The notes under the pieces are model-generated. The model made no database searches. It was not told the origin of the DNA and saw nothing but the letters and a program-made list of their open reading frames with translations. Shown piece after piece: positions 61,902-64,000 of a stretch of DNA of 64,000 nucleotides. The DNA lies in the NCBI GenBank assembly GCA_934271235.1, contig CAKQQT010000003.1, forward strand, positions 1 through 64,000, given 5' to 3'. Both the position numbers and the translations under genes were made by a program. Within the stretch, counting starts at the first letter, position 1. Every line of letters begins with the position of its first letter. Origin of the DNA: an uncultured Clostridia bacterium. GTDB taxonomy: Bacteria; Bacillota; Clostridia; Peptostreptococcales; Anaerovoracaceae.

Positions 61902-62825
61902 ATGATAAATCCGGCATTTCCAGAGAAAAATCCATTCGGCGATCTGCGCTATCATTCCATCAGTACCTGGCTCAAACGTGAGTTCGGCGAGAAGACCATC
62001 AAGCTGGCCATCGACGGCGGCTTCACCTGCCCCAACCGTGACGGTTTCAAGGGAGTCGGAGGCTGCACGTTCTGTTCCGACAACGGTTCCGGCGAATTTG
62101 CCTCCGATATCGAAGATCAGATCCGCCTGCTGTCCGGCAAATGGCCGCGCGCCAAATACCTGGCCTATTTTCAGAATCATACCAACACCTACGCGCCGGT
62201 TTCCGAGCTGCGCGCGAAATACGAAGCCGTGCTCGCCAATCCGAACATTGAAGGACTCGTCATCGGCACTCGCCCCGACTGTCTTTCGGAAGAAGTGCTC
62301 GACCTGCTCAGCGAGATCAGCCGCACGCACTTTTTATGGCTGGAGCTGGGCCTGCAGACCATCCATGAAGAAACAGCGCACGCCATCAATCGCTGCTACG
62401 ATCTATCCGTTTTTGACCGGGCCATGCAGGATCTGCGTGAGCGCGGCCTGCGTTCGGTCGTCCACCTGATCCTGGGTCTGCCGGGCGAATCCCGGGAAAT
62501 GATGCTCGAGTCCGTCCGTTATGTCGCGTCCGAGCCGGACTTGTTCGGCATGAAACTGCATCTTCTGAACATTGTAAAAGGCTCGCAGATGGAATATCTC
62601 TATCCCGACTACCAGCCTTTTGCTTCCATTGAGGAATATGTAACGCTTGTCTGTGAATGTCTGGAGCTGATCCCGCCGGAGGTGACCATCCACCGCCTGA
62701 CCGGAGACGCGCCGCGTTCCATCCTCATCAATCCGCCATGGAGCTTCAACAAGCGGACGATCCTCAACGGGATCAACGACCGCCTGCATCTTCTGGACAC
62801 CTGGCAGGGCAAAAAATGCCGCTGA
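61902..62825 (+). CDS. YtqA/YhcC-type radical SAM protein
   Basis: 307 aa. The cluster region FTCPNRDG, then GGCTFCSDNGSGEF, has the family's wide-spaced Cys set. The following AYFQNHTNTYAPV, GTRPDCLSEEVLDLL and LWLELGLQTIHEETA are typical of the TIGR01212 group. Reaction not established here; members are linked to tRNA or cofactor modification. The ribosome-binding site (GAAAGAG) is weak. Confidence 0.9.
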   Translation: MINPAFPEKNPFGDLRYHSISTWLKREFGEKTIKLAIDGGFTCPNRDGFKGVGGCTFCSDNGSGEFASDIEDQIRLLSGKWPRAKYLAYFQNHTNTYAPVSELRAKYEAVLANPNIEGLVIGTRPDCLSEEVLDLLSEISRTHFLWLELGLQTIHEETAHAINRCYDLSVFDRAMQDLRERGLRSVVHLILGLPGESREMMLESVRYVASEPDLFGMKLHLLNIVKGSQMEYLYPDYQPFASIEEYVTLVCECLELIPPEVTIHRLTGDAPRSILINPPWSFNKRTILNGINDRLHLLDTWQGKKCR

Positions 62826-62888
62826 ACGCCTGGTTCTTCCCATCGCGTACGGCCCCGTTCTGCCCGCTTACCGCGCTGAACGCATTAC

Positions 62889-63581
62889 TCACCCTAATTC
62901 TTCCACATAGTGGACCCCTTCAAGGTCCATCACATCCTGTACGATCACCCGATGATTAAACTTCCGGCCCTGGTCGATGTTGACGCGCAGCACGGCGTCG
63001 CCGTCGACCAGCGGTGCTTCCGTGCGCCGTTCGATGGAGAGCAGATCGTAACCCTCTCCCCGCACAAAATCGATCAGCGCCTTGATCTGTGTTTTTTCCA
63101 GTTCCACATATAATTCCACGATCCGCGTATGATTTTCCACATACTGCGTCATGTAATGCAGGTAATAATTGGTGATCAGGATCAAGCAGAAGCAGATCAG
63201 CGCCGGCCAGAACAAACCGGCGCCAAGCGCGATTCCCATCGCCGCCGTGACCCACAGCCCGGCGGCCGTTGTCAAGCCTCGGATCTGCCTGCGGTCGGTC
63301 ACGATGATCGTGCCGGCGCCTAAAAAGCCGATGCCGGCCAGGATCTGTGCCGGGATCCTGCCGATATCCGCCGCGCCGCCCGCCATCTGCGCAAGATACA
63401 GTCCCGTGATCGTCGCCAGCGCCGATCCCAGACTCACCAGCGCGAACGTGCGGATCCCCGCCGCGTAACGCTTATTCGCGCGTTCCATACCCACAAAGCT
63501 TCCCAGCACGGTCGCCAGAAGCAGCCTTGCGGCCGCGGAAGCCGTAGTCAGTCCCGCAAAGAAATTCAAAAAATCATTCAT
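62889..63581 (-). CDS. MgtC/SapB-family membrane protein
   Basis: 230 aa. Four or five N-terminal helices with AARLLLATVLGSFVGMERA, IPAQILAGIGFLGAGTI and GLTTAAGLWVTAAMGIALG, the MgtC signature. The C-terminal 80 residues form a soluble ACT-like domain (IVELYVELEKTQIKALIDF). MgtC proteins act in magnesium limitation or virulence; many stand-alone members have unknown roles. Confidence 0.92.
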   Translation of the reverse strand: MNDFLNFFAGLTTASAAARLLLATVLGSFVGMERANKRYAAGIRTFALVSLGSALATITGLYLAQMAGGAADIGRIPAQILAGIGFLGAGTIIVTDRRQIRGLTTAAGLWVTAAMGIALGAGLFWPALICFCLILITNYYLHYMTQYVENHTRIVELYVELEKTQIKALIDFVRGEGYDLLSIERRTEAPLVDGDAVLRVNIDQGRKFNHRVIVQDVMDLEGVHYVEELG

Positions 63582-63665
63582 CGCCTTTTCTCACTTTCGT
63601 GTCGTGCCGAACGGCTTTCCCGCCGGATCCTCCGGCCATCTGCCGCCGTGCCGACCTTCGGCCTG

Positions 63666-64000
63666 CTACTTGCTCCAGACGCGGCAGGCGTAGTTACACT
63701 GCGTCAGCGCGGTATAGGCCGACAAGTTTCCCTCTGCATCGTAGATCATCACCCGTGCCTTGTAGTAGTAACGAGTGCCCTTTTTACCGGCCGTATTCAC
63801 ATAAGCCCGGTTTTCTTTTTCGGACTTTGCTTCGTAACCGCTTCCGGCCTTGGTCGAACGGTAGAATTTATATCTGACCGTATAGCCGAGCGCTTCGATA
63901 CTCTCGACATCTCCCTTGGTCAAAGACAGCGTCACCTTGATGCTGCCGGCCGCGGTCTTAGAAGACGCCGCCTTGAGGCGCAGCTGCGTTTTGAGCGTTT
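63666..64000 (-). CDS. C-terminus of a secreted FN3-like protein (5' end outside window)
   Basis: The frame is open from the stop at 63666 to the window edge, about 110 codons. Residues ALGYTVRYKFYRST, then GKKGTRYYYKARVMIYDAEG, end YACRVWSK. This fibronectin-III-like terminal domain recurs on extracellular proteins of Clostridia, such as wall hydrolases and spore proteins. The catalytic part, if any, lies beyond the window. Confidence 0.75.
   Translation of the reverse strand, partial: TLKTQLRLKAASSKTAAGSIKVTLSLTKGDVESIEALGYTVRYKFYRSTKAGSGYEAKSEKENRAYVNTAGKKGTRYYYKARVMIYDAEGNLSAYTALTQCNYACRVWSK

Overview
The window looks like chromosome of a spore-forming anaerobe of the Bacillota, class Clostridia, with roughly balanced base composition. 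The reasons are an oxygen-independent ribonucleotide reductase (nrdD/nrdG), a two-subunit iron-sulfur serine dehydratase, a CIRCE heat-shock operator, a PASTA kinase/phosphatase pair, AsnA-type asparagine synthetase, and the tail of an alpha/beta-type small acid-soluble spore protein (SASP). I cannot assign a genus.

Region 1 (1 to about 10,092) is the right end of a prophage. A tightly overlapped minus-strand early operon carries a recombination and replication set: ERF annealing protein, YqaJ exonuclease, SSB, RusA resolvase, a DnaD-like initiator and a G39P-like helicase loader. It ends in a truncated DUF7666-like protein with a 22-unit pentapeptide repeat that leaves the window. A plus-strand lysogeny module follows: XRE repressor, ImmA-like peptidase, a secreted FN3/Cys protein and a large serine recombinase. 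Immediately after the recombinase sits the 3' end of a SASP gene, so the element appears to be integrated inside a spore-protein gene.

Region 2 (10.2-26 kb) is core chromosome: recG with an Asp23-like gene, rpmB, nrdG/nrdD, a membrane-anchored degenerate M20-like peptidase, a cluster of small accessory genes (DUF5688, XRE/zinc-ribbon, SMI1-like, a deleted alpha/beta hydrolase), an rRNA m5U methyltransferase, tgt, a tRNA-Thr(CGU), a YczE-like membrane protein, nth and an autoregulated-looking GntR gene.

Region 3 (26-43 kb) holds mntP, clpB (CIRCE-controlled), sdaAB-sdaAA, a TetR / Nif11-like / broken-transporter unit, an FtsX-type ABC transporter, a two-component system coupled to a site-2 protease homologue, an AtoE-type fatty-acid transporter, a dispersed repeat also present near 19.9 kb, a LysM protein, an XRE regulator fused to a desulfoferrodoxin-like domain, and an amidohydrolase.

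Region 4 (43-64 kb) holds comEC, a class A penicillin-binding protein, and a long minus-strand housekeeping operon, priA-def-fmt-yugP-rsmB-stp-prkC-rsgA-rpe-nhaC. This links replication restart, translation initiation and maturation, rRNA modification, envelope-sensing phosphorylation and sugar metabolism. Then come asnA with queH (queuosine pathway, with tgt elsewhere in the window), a YtqA-type radical SAM protein, an MgtC-like protein and the C-terminus of a secreted FN3-like protein cut by the window end.

All calls come from reading the sequence and supplied translations. No database search was run.
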